Source: Crambe crambe
Taxonomy: Eukaryota > Porifera > Demospongiae > Poecilosclerida > Crambeidae
Length of the DNA: 64,000 bases
Assembly (NCBI GenBank): GCA_963924555.1
Contig: OZ004587.1
Coordinates: 1,798,001-1,862,000, forward strand
Direction of reading: 5' to 3'
Positions within the stretch are counted from its first letter, which is position 1. Each line of letters begins with the position of its first letter. The translations under genes and the position numbers were made by a program. The notes below the pieces were generated by a model. The model saw only the letters and a program-made list of their open reading frames with translations. It did not search any database and was not told where the DNA came from. This document shows positions 22,842-33,682 of this stretch, in pieces.

Positions 22842-24166
22842 CTAAAATGATAAGCTCATCATTACCTTTCAAACAGGAATCAATTATAGCTAGTTGATTT
22901 AAAGTAGCTAAGGACTGGCACACATGCTAGGTTACCCATTGTCCTCACCGAAAATAAATAATGAGATTGCTGAGAGACAGTTAGCTATGCCGATAAATCT
23001 CATGATTCTCATCCTACTTTTTAATATTGAAGGTAAATGCTCAGCCATTCGAAGTGGAAAGCCAAAAGCAATTATTTCTCTTCTTGCATCTGAGTTACAT
23101 GTAGTTAGTTATGAATTATTATTCATAGCATGCTATACATATTGATATATAATTCATAGCATGTTACACAAAGTCTGATTCCTATTCCTATTATACTCTT
23201 AATGCAGACTGTTTTTATTGATACCTAGCTATTAAACAGAGGTACTCCTGTTATTCAGATGCTGTTGGGTATTTTCTACTGCTGATGCATAAAACAGCTA
23301 AGGAAATTTTCTAATAGCTAATGGTTACAAATCTAGTCCAGCCTTTTTATAAGCTGTATTAGCTACTACTGCTAGTATGAAGATTTCCTTTATACATTGA
23401 CCATAGGCTTCAAAGCTTTCCTTCATCTGTTTTTATTCATCAGGTACTAGCTAGCTATATAGTGTTGAGATCATATCTCGAGATTTACACAACCTGACCA
23501 TAATTAGCTATTAAAATTTTGCCAATGAAAATCTTGAGATATCAAATAGGCCTCAATAAATTATACTGGCATTTTTAAAAAACCATTATGGATCCACTGA
23601 AGGATTTTGAGCATTTTAGGTGTGTTGCAGCAGCATTTTTGGTGGAATTTGGATATCATTACACATTATAGCTAGCTAAACACGTAAACTTTGCAACATA
23701 AAGAGCATGGGAGACTGAGATAGCTAAGATATGAACATTTTAATCACTACTAAGTCACAGAGACTGTTCATCGCAAGTTTTACTAATTGAACTGTACAAC
23801 AAGTGTGATAAACTTAAACTTTGTTCAAGTGATGTTGACATTTTGAAAGCTTTTTCTTTTCTCAGTGAAAACTTCCAACTTAGCTAGCTACCTTGCAAAA
23901 GTGGCTATATTGAAACTTCCATAATGCTCCAATAGATAACCTTTTTAAAACTAATTTTGTGCTGAAGTTTGGGCATTATAGGTAGAATCCAAAGCATTAT
24001 GGGCAGTGTGCATGAGAATTAGGGAATAGTATTATGGGGAGAATTTGGAGTATAATTTATTGAGCCAGCTGCTCAATCTATATTATAGTTAGTGTAGTAT
24101 TTAGTGAGGACATGAGAGGGGAAAATTAATGATACTATTGTGATCACTTCATACTATCATACGTAC
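22842..24166. other. Intron or intergenic, no exon seen
   Basis: AT-rich sequence. Positions about 23110-23190 share a block (ATTCATAGCATGCTA, CACAAAGTCT) with 20570-20640, indicating an old dispersed repeat. Confidence 0.5.
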
Positions 24167-24400
24167 CTTTGCTTTGGAGATCGAGTGGGGCGAGCCCCGC
24201 CCTCCTAAAATGACCACAAGTACTGGCGCTACTTGAACTAGCTAGTTACGCCGAGTACTCTTAGAATAGAAACTACTACTCTAGCACTAGTTTAGGCACA
24301 ATCTATCAGCAAACTGACTCCAACACTCACGCAAATCAAACTCATAAGAGAAAAAGCTCTCTCTTATTGCCGTGATGCAATCATGAGAACTACGCATGCG
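24167..24400 (-). promoter_or_regulatory. Possible promoter and non-coding first exon of the large gene
   Basis: Just above 24400 the minus strand has TGCGCATGCGTAG, close to the NRF1 palindrome that marks many animal promoters. Downstream is a GC-richer stretch with GGGCGGGGCTCGCCCCACTC and a strong donor (CAAAG then GTACGT, 24161-24166). A short frame MSLICVSVGVSLLIDCA ends quickly. The reading as a 5' untranslated exon splicing to 22841 is inference. Confidence 0.3.
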
Positions 24401-27274
24401 CAGTTAATTTAGAATTATTCAATTTGACCACAAAAATTAAATAAATGTTCACTAACTCAATGTGTGCATAGGTGGAGTGATGAGATCTTCTCTGGTTTGA
24501 CCTTTGACCTGTGGAAGGGAGTCGAGATGATCACCATAGTGACAAAAATAATTAAGTGCAACACAACTACGAAAGTTTAGAGCAGAAACCATGTGTTGTC
24601 CAACATCATACACCTGACACTCATAGCTACGTAGCTTCTTTGTCTTTAAAGTGACACATGATGGGGAAATGAAAACACAGGTAGTAATTGCTCTCTATCA
24701 CATTATTAATGCAAACCAGAGTACAGTGCAAGCAGACATTTATACTGTACATATGGTGGACTTCTTTTCTATTCACACCACTTTGACCATGGCCTCAGAT
24801 ACCAGATTTTAAATTCATTCCATTCAGTGTATGCAGCAAAGTGGGCATGTGCTTGCTCTGGTCAAGCACAGAATCTTCTGGTGTACTAGTTTGCCTACAC
24901 AACAGTTCACTAGGAGCCATGATATGATATGACGAGTGATGATCATTTTATTAATATTTGGAGTCAGTCAAAGTACTAGGATTCTCCCCAGTTAAACTGA
25001 TCAGAGCAGGTCACATTAACTTGTGGCTATTAAAATACATTGTTTTAACCACATGAAAGAAAAATGGGCCCCATCAGAGTGGTGTTGCACTTCTCTAACA
25101 CCATCATTTAGAGAGAACCCTGCAGTTTATGATGGATGTGGGAGAGGTAGTTGTGTTACCTCACACACTCACTCACTGTCAGACAACAATTAAATAAGGA
25201 AGTGGCTCTAATGATGGTCATAATCACAATTGATAGATCTTGGTGCATACCAGGCCATCCAAAAACAAGGATGGGGGGCAGAGGCTAGACAACCATCAAC
25301 TTTGACCTTAAAATATACTGGATATGGCCAGTGGCTGAGAACCAGAGGTCAAAGGAGAGGAGGGAGGAGTCACACAAACACTATTATCAAGATTGCAGAA
25401 TGTTTGAATGCATGTAGTCGGGATTTAAAGGAGGGTGTGATAAGACAATTTTGCCAAGGAACAACCATTACATAAATAACAAGAGTAGACTAGTTAGCTG
25501 CAAAAGTGTTTCTTACCGGCAGAAAAAGGCCAGCAAACAGCTCCAACTGTGAAAAATTTGATAGAGAAATGCAGGCGATTAGCAAGTAATTGTGACATAG
25601 CTCAGCCAAGGAACAGACCTTACAGTAAGCTATGCACTATACCTTCCATTCCTACAAGTCAAACACACAAAAAAGCCTTACCACTGTGAAGACCACACCC
25701 ATCCTTCTACCCACTTTAGTTATGTCATCCAACACAGTAGGTGAGATGTCTTCCCAAGCTTACTACCTGTTGGATACTATTGAGGATCATGTGACTTGGA
25801 GGAAAGGCTTATCATTACCCAATTATAACTTGCATGCATTCTGTAGGTGACCTTCTGACATGGCACTCTTGCCACACCACTAAATAACAGTCAAGTGATC
25901 AGTGGTGTCATATCTCAGATAAAAAACTGGTTCAACCAGTTGATCCACTAAGGTCAGCATGATTGCTCCTCAAGTGGTTTGATTGTACTGCTTAATGCTC
26001 AAATAGTAAGTATTTGACTGATGACAGACTGTTACTTTATCTGTTGCATGTACACATTTCCCACTGCTGGAGCACTTTAATATGGTAAATCTCTTAGCTA
26101 TCACTATACCTGCTACAGTTTATATTGCTGTTGACTGCTGCAAAGGACGTGGCCACTACATCAGAATCACACTGCTTCAAGCACAATTACAAGAGACATA
26201 CCTAGTACCTCCGGAGCTCCCTAGACGCGGCGACCCTTACCAACCAGGCCCTTCCGATAATTTTGGTAAGGGTCGTTGTAACATCAGGAGATCTCGATCT
26301 CAATTGTTGCAAAGAAAGAGCCCGGGGACGATGACTTATTGCCCAAGTTTGACCTGTTCAAGGTAAATGTACAGCATAATAATCAGTGTAATTGTTGCCT
26401 CAACCATACACACCTTTAATAAAGCCTTAGGGTCTTAGACTTTTGATCATTGTATACTATCTTGGACCTCATGGTCCCACTCAGATGCTAGTTGATTGGC
26501 TGAAAGCACATGCATTGCTGCTCGGATTACCAAGTAACAAGCTACCTATAACCTCTGAACCCCCTTATGTATGTATGTATGTGGAGGGTGAAACACATTC
26601 AGAGGCTTTTGGTTCTTTATTGGATGCCATAACTAACCAATATCCTGTCCCATAAATTATGTATTGCATCCATTAATACATCCATTTATACTCACATCTC
26701 ACCAAATATACCTTGTCATTCATCATCTAACAAGTTAGTCTTTTATAAAGACTAGCCTGAGCTTGAGCCTGTTTATCTTTTTGTGTTGGCTTAGCTAGCT
26801 ACTCTAGCTAGCTAGAGAGCTAGTGCTAATAATGCACGTGCTCGATACGCATCACCGCGCGCTATTAATACGTACCATCATAGTCGCCTTCGGCACTGTG
26901 CCTCGGCACTCCGGTGCCGAGGCAAAAATCCATGGAAATTGAATACAGTATAATGAATTCACAACATTGTCTATTTCTCCCAATAGGCTATAGCTCCTGT
27001 CCTTCAACCATAACGAGCCACTTAGTGATCTGTCATACTTCCACTGCTTGGACCTGGTCATCAAGAAATCTGCATCTCACTCTACTTAAATAAAGGGTGG
27101 TACATGGTTGGACAAAAAGCAAAGCCATTACTATATACAATGAGCAAGAACAGGTCAAGATTTGCTTCCTATGGGTTGAATACTTTAAGGGTCTCAACCT
27201 TACATGTTATGAAGATAAGATTTGCAGTTCCCTAGGACTTACCACAAAGGTCAATATAGATTCATTGATAAGGC
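24401..27274. other. No confident gene
   Basis: Several short open frames exist (25230-25475, 25632-25850, 26082-26366, 26443-26655 on plus) with protein-like composition, such as LLDTIEDHVTWRKGLSLPNY and QMLVDWLKAHALLLGLPSNK, but I recognise no family. Intervening splice signals are inconsistent: one would-be intron is only about 22 bases. They may be relics of an unrecognised plus-strand gene. At 26888-26925 a GCCTCGGCAC / GTGCCGAGGC palindrome relates to the element at 36846-37603. Confidence 0.4.
26443..26655 (+). pseudogene. Unrecognised 70-codon open frame, possibly exonic
   Basis: The reading frame contains GPHGPTQMLVDWLKAHALLL and VEGETHSEAFGSLLDAITNQ, ending at a stop, with an AG acceptor-like site near 26429. 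The composition looks protein-like and a short frame ending PGDDDLLPKFDLFK lies upstream (26310-26360). I cannot assign a family, and the pieces do not splice cleanly. Confidence 0.25.
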
Positions 27275-27470
27275 AATAAATTACTTGTTTAACGGATTTC
27301 CCTGCCCTATTTTAGAATTGAAATAAATTTAAACTTGTATATTCTCAGTATACTGCTGTTCATCTTTGTATACTAGATCCCAGTATACAAATTTATTTCG
27401 TCCTGCCTGCCTATAAGAAAGGAGAAAAAATCTGTTAAACAAGTGATTTGTTTGGAACTGCCTAATAATG
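27275..27470. mobile_element. Inverted-repeat MITE (AAATTACTTGTTTAAC), copy 1
   Basis: Left end AAATTACTTGTTTAACGG and right end TCTGTTAAACAAGTGATTT are inverted repeats. The interior carries TATACTGCTGTTCATCTTTG and CCTGCCTGCCTATAAGAAAG, shared with the second copy at 54370-54640. Confidence 0.88.
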
Positions 27471-27659
27471 ACAGTTGCTTCTGGTTTGACTGTTAAAGGG
27501 TAGGTTGAATGAAAAAAAAATTTTTTTTAAAATATCACCAAAACCCTTTCAAGGTAGTCTATAAACTAAATATATTACAATTTTAATTCACACTACAGCA
27601 TAACACCCACAAAAAATCATTCTTTTCAGCTAGAAATCGACATTAGACATTTACTTCCT

Positions 27660-27722
27660 GTTGTGGGCGGGGCTTAACGATGACGCAGACGTAGGGATTC
27701 ATTTGGCCGCATGCTATAAATT
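27660..27722 (+). promoter_or_regulatory. Core promoter of the P2RX7-like gene
   Basis: Directly before the ATG at 27723 are GTGGGCGGGGCTTAACGATG (GC box), TGACGCAGACG (CRE-like) and GCATGCTATAAATT (TATA-like). The spacing leaves almost no 5' leader, so transcription may begin elsewhere. Confidence 0.4.
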
Positions 27723-28285
27723 ATGGCAACAGATGGTAGTCTAGGTGACCATAGTTCTGGAGAAAGCACTTTAGACTCAAGCTCTTCACTAGGAAGTAGT
27801 TCAGGTGACAGCTCTCTAGCACTTTCATATGCATTTTCTGAGTTTGAAGGTGCTGATGAGCCAGAAGGAATGCATCCATTTCTCTATGAGCCTGTTACCA
27901 GTAGTGATGATGATGAAGGGAGTGATTCAAGTGATGGTGACTCACCTAGACTTCTCAATACAGATTGGTAAGTAAACAACAGTTCAAGTGTATTGATTTT
28001 TTTTTTTGTTTCTCGATGTTGAAGGTGCACTTGATAATGCCTACAGCTATAGAATGTCTCTGCTGTAGTGAAATTACAGAAATGATGAATAAAAGATCAA
28101 CAGAAGAAGTAGGGTGTATTACTCTTCACCCGGGGTTTCAAAGTGTTTGCTTGAATACATGGGTTCTCCAAACCGCATATTATAGTTATAGACAGCAGTA
28201 TGGTGAAAATGCTATTGAAGGAGCTATTCAAGGAAACACTTTGAAACCCCGGGTGAAGAGTAATACACCCTACTTCTTCTGTTGA
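27723..28285 (+). pseudogene. P2RX7 C-terminal-like (zinc-binding) gene, broken
   Basis: Exon 1 (27723-27967) encodes a Ser/Asp/Glu-rich N-terminus and ends SPRLLNTDW, the lead into the Cys-rich domain found at the P2X7 receptor C-terminus and in many invertebrate proteins, many of them transposon-associated. The donor GTAAGT is followed by an acceptor at 28024. Exon 2 gives MPTAIECLCCSEI, GCITLHPGFQSVCLNTWVLQ and TAYYSYRQQYG, matching the CxxC-(x)-HPGF-(x)-CLN core. Splicing as seen puts exon 2 out of frame with a stop within four codons, because the CGHC segment between W and PTA is missing; that segment survives in the inverted copy. After QQYGENAIEGAIQ the sequence turns into the inverted repeat. 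I infer a dead or rearranged copy. Confidence 0.7.
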
Positions 28286-28350
28286 TCTTTTATTCATCAT
28301 TTCTGTAATTTCACTACAGCAGAGACATTCTATAGCTGTAGGTATTATCA
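28032..28350. repeat. 117-bp near-perfect inverted duplication of the P2RX7-like exon
   Basis: The left arm 28032-28149 and right arm 28234-28350 are reverse complements with a single mismatch seen by eye (ATAATGCC against ATAATACC). The spacer is 84 bp. On the minus strand the right arm reads the same protein (PTAIECLCCSEI...HPGFQS) and extends further 5' with CGHCMI, which the left arm lacks. A transcript across it would fold into a long hairpin. Confidence 0.95.
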
Positions 28351-28474
28351 TACAGTGACCACATAAAAATATCAAATCCACGAAATTTCTACCCCACGAA
28401 AATTTCCTGCTATGCTATGGATAATATTCATGGAAATTCTCTACCTGTTAACTTGTGTACATTATGACTGTTAG

Positions 28475-28695
28475 GTTCTGGGAGAGGCAGGTGTCTTGAT
28501 CACTACCCATGCCAAGAATGGAGAGATTGATGAGTTCAGCAAAGCAGTGGACAGTACAGCCAATTCAGTGTACCAACTGACAGAAGCCAGTCCTCAGGCT
28601 GCATGTGTACTTGGTGGGTATAGCCGACTCAAGTAATACTGCTACCACTTCATGACTTGTGGATCAGACACAGTTTGCCAGAGCCTAGATCACAG
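28475..28695 (+). pseudogene. Talin rod fragment (central rod), broken
   Basis: After an acceptor at 28474 the frame reads VLGEAGVLITTHAKNGEIDE and AVDSTANSVYQLTEASPQAA, typical of talin rod helices. It is followed, after a short gap with stops, by QFARA and an in-frame stop (28670-28685), where talins have QFARANQ. Talin links integrins to actin. This piece corresponds to the middle of the rod, whereas later pieces come from the C-terminal end, so much is deleted between. Confidence 0.7.
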
Positions 28696-29015
28696 GTAAA
28701 TCACATCACCCAGTACATATGTGCATGACTATAGTAGCTTCTTCTTCATCATCACCATCTTCTTCTTCTTCTTCTTCTTTAAGTTCCCTCATTTTTTGTT
28801 TACTAATCTTTACTTTTGCTCATCCTGCTTCTTATGCCACCCCTGAAGGTTTCATACTTAGTACGAAGAAAGATGTAAATGTGGACTTCATAATAATTCC
28901 TGCAAGGGTCAATCCAAATAATGGACCAGTTACAATAATTATGCGTACCTGCTATTGAATCCCTCCCCTTTAATAGGAAAAGCCTTTGTGTTTTAACAAT
29001 GTGTTTGTACTGTAG

Positions 29016-29103
29016 ATGGCTGGTGCAGCTGTGAAGAAGACCACTGAAAGCAGCTCAGCAAGCCTCTGCCAATGTAACTGATGAAGATACTACTAAGATC
29101 AAG
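29016..29103 (+). pseudogene. Talin helix exon, repeat unit B1
   Basis: Opens MAGAAVKKTTES then shifts frame and meets a stop (TGA) before the preserved donor ATCAAG-GTATGT. Best compared with the talin C-terminal helix AAGNAVKRA..NLVKAAQ. Confidence 0.65.
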
Positions 29104-30114
29104 GTATGTATGTGTACATGAAGCTATTTGAATACCTGGGATACTCTGTCGGACAAGCTTTTAAACTGAATCTCCAAAACAGGATGGAGATCAATTGGGT
29201 TCATTTGCTTTTGCATGTCCTGGGAAGGGCAGAGTCAGGCAAGGTCTATTATTGCTGAGTAGGCACTTTTTATTCACATAGAATTTCAATACATTTTATG
29301 AAGTTGCTATATTCCTTGAAGTCTGTACACTTTGAACGGACTCAAATTGGACCGTAGATAAATCTAACAGGTAGATTCATGCCTTGACTTTTCAGTTCAA
29401 CACCTTACACATGCTTCAGAACTTCAGAATAAAAGTTTCCAAAGATTTTGATGAATTTTAGTCATATTATCTCATCAGGGAGTAAATTGTCCTTGTGACT
29501 CGTTATTAGGCACACCTGTATTGAACTTCATGATTATTGCATACTCCATCATCATCTTCTATCATTTCGTTTTCTGTAGGTGTGTTGCTTCCCCTTCCTG
29601 GAGAGAGTGTCCACACCAGTGCTTTGTAGTTGGGGGCCACTTCGAAGACAGTTGGCTCCTCCATGGCTCAGTTCCTTACAACAGCTAACCAAAGTCAGTT
29701 AAATACCCTTATATCACATTATTAGATGATCTTTACTTCGAGAGAGAGAGAGAGAGAGAGCAATTAAGTCCTTTAGAAAGGAGGCTATGTATGTATGTAA
29801 ATTTGATTTGGTGTTCTGAATTCCTGTTGTAAGATTACTGCAATCCACTGTACTTACCAATCATTTCTCCTTACTCTTGAAGCATGGTGAATGTAAACAT
29901 GGCAGATTCATGTAGTTGTAACTCTGTGGACTCTATTCTGTAGTGTAGTATGAGTTGCAAGTGCAAACTAGAGTAAGAATCAGCCAACAAACTTTACAAA
30001 GTCCTGTAGTAGCATCAAGCACTTTAGTTCTGTATTATTTCAAAGTTATCAATGTTGTGATTGAGGATTGATTAGTGATTGTCTCAAGTGAGTGGATGGT
30101 TTTTGTGTGTGCAG

Positions 30115-30256
30115 GCTAAGGGTGGTTGCCAGTGCTACGAGCACCAATGGCTCAGGAGGAGAAACTGATAGTGGCTGTCAAGGCCGTGGCCTCCTCTACT
30201 GCTCAGCTGCTTGTTACCGGTCAGATGACGGCTGATGCTCGTTCAGAAAACAACAG
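30115..30256 (+). pseudogene. Talin exon C1 (QEEKLI...STAQLL)
   Basis: After GTGTGCAG the frame starts AKG-GCCAGTGC, with an extra G causing a frameshift. The second half is well kept: QEEKLIVAVKAVASSTAQLL and ADARSENNR, close to talin's EEKLISSAKQVA(A/S)STAQLLVA...KADQDSE. The donor GTATAT is intact. Confidence 0.75.
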
Positions 30257-30654
30257 GTATATACTCACACAATATCAAATGCTTATTAATTTAGAAGACC
30301 ATTTGGGGACCCTCACTAATCCGAATAGCTTGGGACCAGAGCCCATTTCTTTGGTGATTTGGATTAGTGAATGCATGCAGTTTGAATGGAGCTTTCTCAT
30401 AATAGCATTAATGTGGCTATTCAGATTTGTGAAGATTCTGATTAAAGGGATTTGTATTAGTGAGGGTCTACTGTATTAGGTCTGAAAATGAGCAGAGTCA
30501 ATCAGAAATGCAGCAAGAAAAGTGTGCAATGAATTGGTTGTTTTCCTGGAGCTTCATAAGTAGTAGATGCAGAAGATTTACTCATTGAAAAAAGGGATAG
30601 GCATAATTATTTTATTATATCTGCTATTGAATCTCCTCCCCTTTATTACTGTAG

Positions 30655-30741
30655 ATCGCTGGTGCAGCTGTGAAGAAGATCACTGAGACAGTGAAACCAG
30701 CTCAGCAAGTCTCTGTCAATGTACGTACTACTAAGATCAAG
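30655..30741 (+). pseudogene. Talin helix exon, repeat unit B2
   Basis: IAGAAVKKITETVKPAQQVS is open from the acceptor to the donor (ATCAAG-GTATGT), so this unit alone is undamaged, although its neighbours are not. Confidence 0.65.
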
Positions 30742-30939
30742 GTATGTACCATATGTGTTCATGAAACAAACCTCTCATACATAATTCCAGTTTAACTTGT
30801 GCTGATGTATAGTCCAGAGGGGACATCCCTTATCGGTGCACCTCGTAGTCTTTACCAACCAATGAGGTCTAGTAGAGTCAGCCAATTAGACTATGATTGG
30901 GAAAGAGATGTCCCCAGTACATGTCCAATGGTGCATAGA

Positions 30940-31400
30940 TAATCCACATATCCTAGAATAATACTATCCACATTCATCCAGGTGGCCATACACACACTGG
31001 TAGAGTATCTGTGGATAACTGCTGGGATACTTTGCATATCCTAGGATACTCTTGGGATACTATACATGTTCTGTGGCATATCCCCACCCTGGAATAGTTT
31101 ACTCATCCCAGGATACTCCTTGGATACTACTGGGATACTGGCCTATCCCAGTGGGATACTACACGTACGTAAACTGCAGTATGTCCTCATGTACAGTCAC
31201 CTGAGATACTCTGTCCATCCCAGGATACTATTGGGATACTACACTTACACTGCAGTATATCTCCACCACTGGCAGGATATCTACAGATACCTGGCATATT
31301 TTGCCCATCCTAGGATACTAGTGGGATACTACAAGTATATCCCCATATACCCACTGACTAAGTATCTATGGATACCTGAGATACTTCCCATCCTAGGATA
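30940..31400. repeat. GGATACT-rich degenerate repeat cluster 1
   Basis: Words such as CTGGGATACTACAC, CATCC(C/T)AGGATACT and AGTATCT(A/G)TGGATA(C/A)CT recur at irregular spacing of about 30-90 bp. The same words occur inverted at 34840-35040 and direct at 35165-35260 and 36295-36410. Confidence 0.8.
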
Positions 31401-32002
31401 ACATTGACCTGTCTGATTCAATACCGTCGGAAGTTTAAAAAATAAGGAGCAGATAAGCAAATTAACAACTAGAGCAACAAGAAAATTAGCGACTAACAAA
31501 ATGACCTACTAAAATTCACCAAAATCTTTGGAAAGATTTCAAAAGCCCTTTATTGGAGTTGGTCCTTGAGTATGATTAGAGTTAACTAGCTGCCCTTAGT
31601 ACCAAGTTTTTGAAATTTTACTTTTTTTTTTCTCTCTAATGACGACATAAGTGACATAACGAAATAAGTCAAATGGCATAACAAAAATGAATTAACAATG
31701 ACTAATAATACACCAACACCCTTTGCTAAGCTTACCTCACTTGAAAATATCTATTTTCTGACATGCAACTGTTTTTACCATGTGGTACTTCCCACCCAAA
31801 ATGAAATATTATTCATCATGCAATCTCACTATTGGGTACATACTGCCAGTGCATGGTGTACTTTAATTATGTGGATTATCAAGCATAATTATAATGTACG
31901 TAGTATGTTTCTCAGCTTGTTGATTGGACCATGCCTAGGGTATGTAATTTGCTGATTCAGGAAGTGATCGAGTGAATTAGCTGATACGTAAATACTGTAT
32001 AG
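31401..32002. other. No gene seen
   Basis: AT-rich intronic-type DNA with a T tract near 31621. An 85-codon open frame (31698-31955) has no recognisable features. Confidence 0.5.
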
Positions 32003-32411
32003 GTAGATATTTTTGAGGGATTTTAATTTCATGGTTTCGCGGTCACTTTGCATTTCACGGAATTTTTAACATTGCAATAGCCTATTAATTTTAGCACATG
32101 CGCATTAGTCATTACGGAGTACTTTGACCTCGATCTTTCCAGATGGCTCTCTATAAGTATTTCAGAACTTTGCCGCTTTCAGAACAGCAGAACTTCGCCA
32201 TCTGAAGCTTCCTACAGACGTGAAATTCCCTAACCATTGAAGGGTAACTAAAACTGGTCATCCTTCCAGCTGCTCACGATCACTACATGTGGAATTTTTT
32301 ACACTGCATGTGAGCGATATATTTCAACGCATGCAAAGCAAAATTAAAATCCTTATAATCTATCTTGGTACTGATATTCACGAAATTTTAATTCGTTGAA
32401 AATATCTACCC
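32003..32411. mobile_element. Inverted-repeat element (GGTAGATATTTT termini)
   Basis: Left end GGTAGATATTTTTGAGGGAT and right end CGTTGAAAATATCTACC are inverted over about 30 bp. An internal ACATGCGCATTAG word resembles an NRF1 half palindrome. No coding frame. Confidence 0.8.
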
Positions 32412-32671
32412 ATATGGTAGCTATGTTTTTAAAAATTACTCCATTTATGGTGGGCAGGGGTTCATTTGAAGGGGGGGTATGGCGCAAATGGTTCACCCCC
32501 TCTTGAGATTTCAGTAATATTAACTAAATGACAGTTAATACAACAAGCCTTTTATTCAATTCCCCCTTATTTTGCTCAACCTTCATTTTGCCCCTCCCCC
32601 CGGGTATAATCCTAAATGAAACCCTGGTGGGCATTATATACTGTGGGTTTTAACAATGTGTTTGACTGTAG

Positions 32672-32732
32672 ATGGTTAGTTGGTGCAGCTGTGAAGAAGG
32701 CCACTGAGATATTACAGCTCAATACTGACAAG
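32672..32732 (+). pseudogene. Talin helix exon, repeat unit B3
   Basis: Contains GAAVKKATEILQ after an ATGGTTAG start that introduces a stop; shortened relative to the other units. Confidence 0.55.
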
Positions 32733-33118
32733 GTATGCACACATCAAACAAATATCTTAAAATAGTCTATCCCCAGCCTTCAGGGTTTCATGAATTGAAT
32801 TGAGGCATGATCCCCATGTCTGTGACTCCTTCACTTTCTTACTCTATCTGTCAGACCACTTGTATGGTATCTGTGCTGTATGTAGAAAGGTTTATTAGTA
32901 TAAAGGCAAATTTATTTTCTATTGGTGACATTTGCTGCAGTAGTTGCTGACTATTCCCAAGGACATGGCAATTGCTTTAGGATCGAGATCTGATAGGCAC
33001 ATGCCACTCGTACTGCCACGGGCAAGAAAGTGTCCAGGACCCTACCTTGGACAAACTGAAGACGTCTGTTAATTAAGGTTTGTATGCATGCTTCTGATAT
33101 GATCCACTATAATGATAA

Positions 33119-33682
33119 TAAGTAAAGGAAAAAAAAAATTTAAAAATGAAAGTTGATGTAGGGATGACAAAAAACAGTGTAGCTACAAAAAAATAAAGAA
33201 ACAAGGAAAGAAATTGTGAAAAGAAAATGTATGATCCCTACATCAAGCCAAGAAATTATAGTAGCTAGCTATTATACTTTGACTATTCAGCTAATATACG
33301 TAAGTAGCTATCATAAGATGTTCCATATGAAACAATATATGGTACAACTATAGTATTATGTGATGCTACTACTAGCTAGGTGGTGGTATTCATAGAATGT
33401 ACTTGGTGCTCACATATTGATTCAACCTCACTGAAAGTACAATCTCAACCACCTGCTAAGAGTCACTGCTAATAGATTTTCATCTTTGAAAGGGACAGCC
33501 TCTCTAGGTTTGTATTATGGTAGATTGTTCATTGCTACCATTGATAGGCTTGATGTAGGGATGATAATATATCAACCATTTTCTTTTGACAATTTCTTTC
33601 CTTGTTTCTTTTTTTTTTTTTTTTTTGTGCACTGTTTTTTGTCATCCCTACATCAACTTAAAATTTTTTTCCTTTACTTATT
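33119..33682. mobile_element. Inverted-repeat element (GATGTAGGGATGACA family), complete
   Basis: Arms of about 60 bp: AAGTAAAGGAAAAAAAAA...GTTGATGTAGGGATGACA...ACAGTG on the left, and the reverse complement CACTG...TGTCATCCCTACATCAAC...CCTTTACTTA on the right. A second nested inverted pair (GATCCCTACATCAAG at 33235, GATGTAGGGATGATA near 33550) lies inside. Related fragments are at 41925 and 61600. Confidence 0.85.

Larger units (their letters stand above)
1050..24400 (-). other. Gene model: 2A-containing death domain / tandem Roc-COR / ankyrin receptor-sensor
   Basis: I propose one minus-strand gene with coding exons 22831-22621, 18329-18183, 17178-16861, 16115-15837, 14496-12865, 12762-10885, 10785-8842, 8774-8538, 8470-8409, 7240-6970, 6901-6864 and 2294-1050, plus a possible non-coding first exon ending at 24167. 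All borders have GT..AG sequence, and each donor phase matches the next acceptor. The coding sum is 8,262 bases, exactly 2,754 codons including the stop. Predicted residues: 1-225 membrane/SRCR/2A, 226-318 death domain, 319-862 helical and pseudokinase-like, 863-1488 Roc-COR, 1489-2136 degenerate Roc-COR, 2137-2215 death domain, 2237-2326 SH3-like, 2340-2753 ankyrin. The core (exons 17178 to 6970) is the best supported. The first two coding exons and the ankyrin exon rest on phase and proximity only, and may belong to neighbouring genes. Confidence 0.6.

Noticed and set aside
25230-26366. Plus-strand open frames as a real multi-exon gene
   Set aside because: No family recognised and splice signals do not give a consistent frame; left as unassigned.
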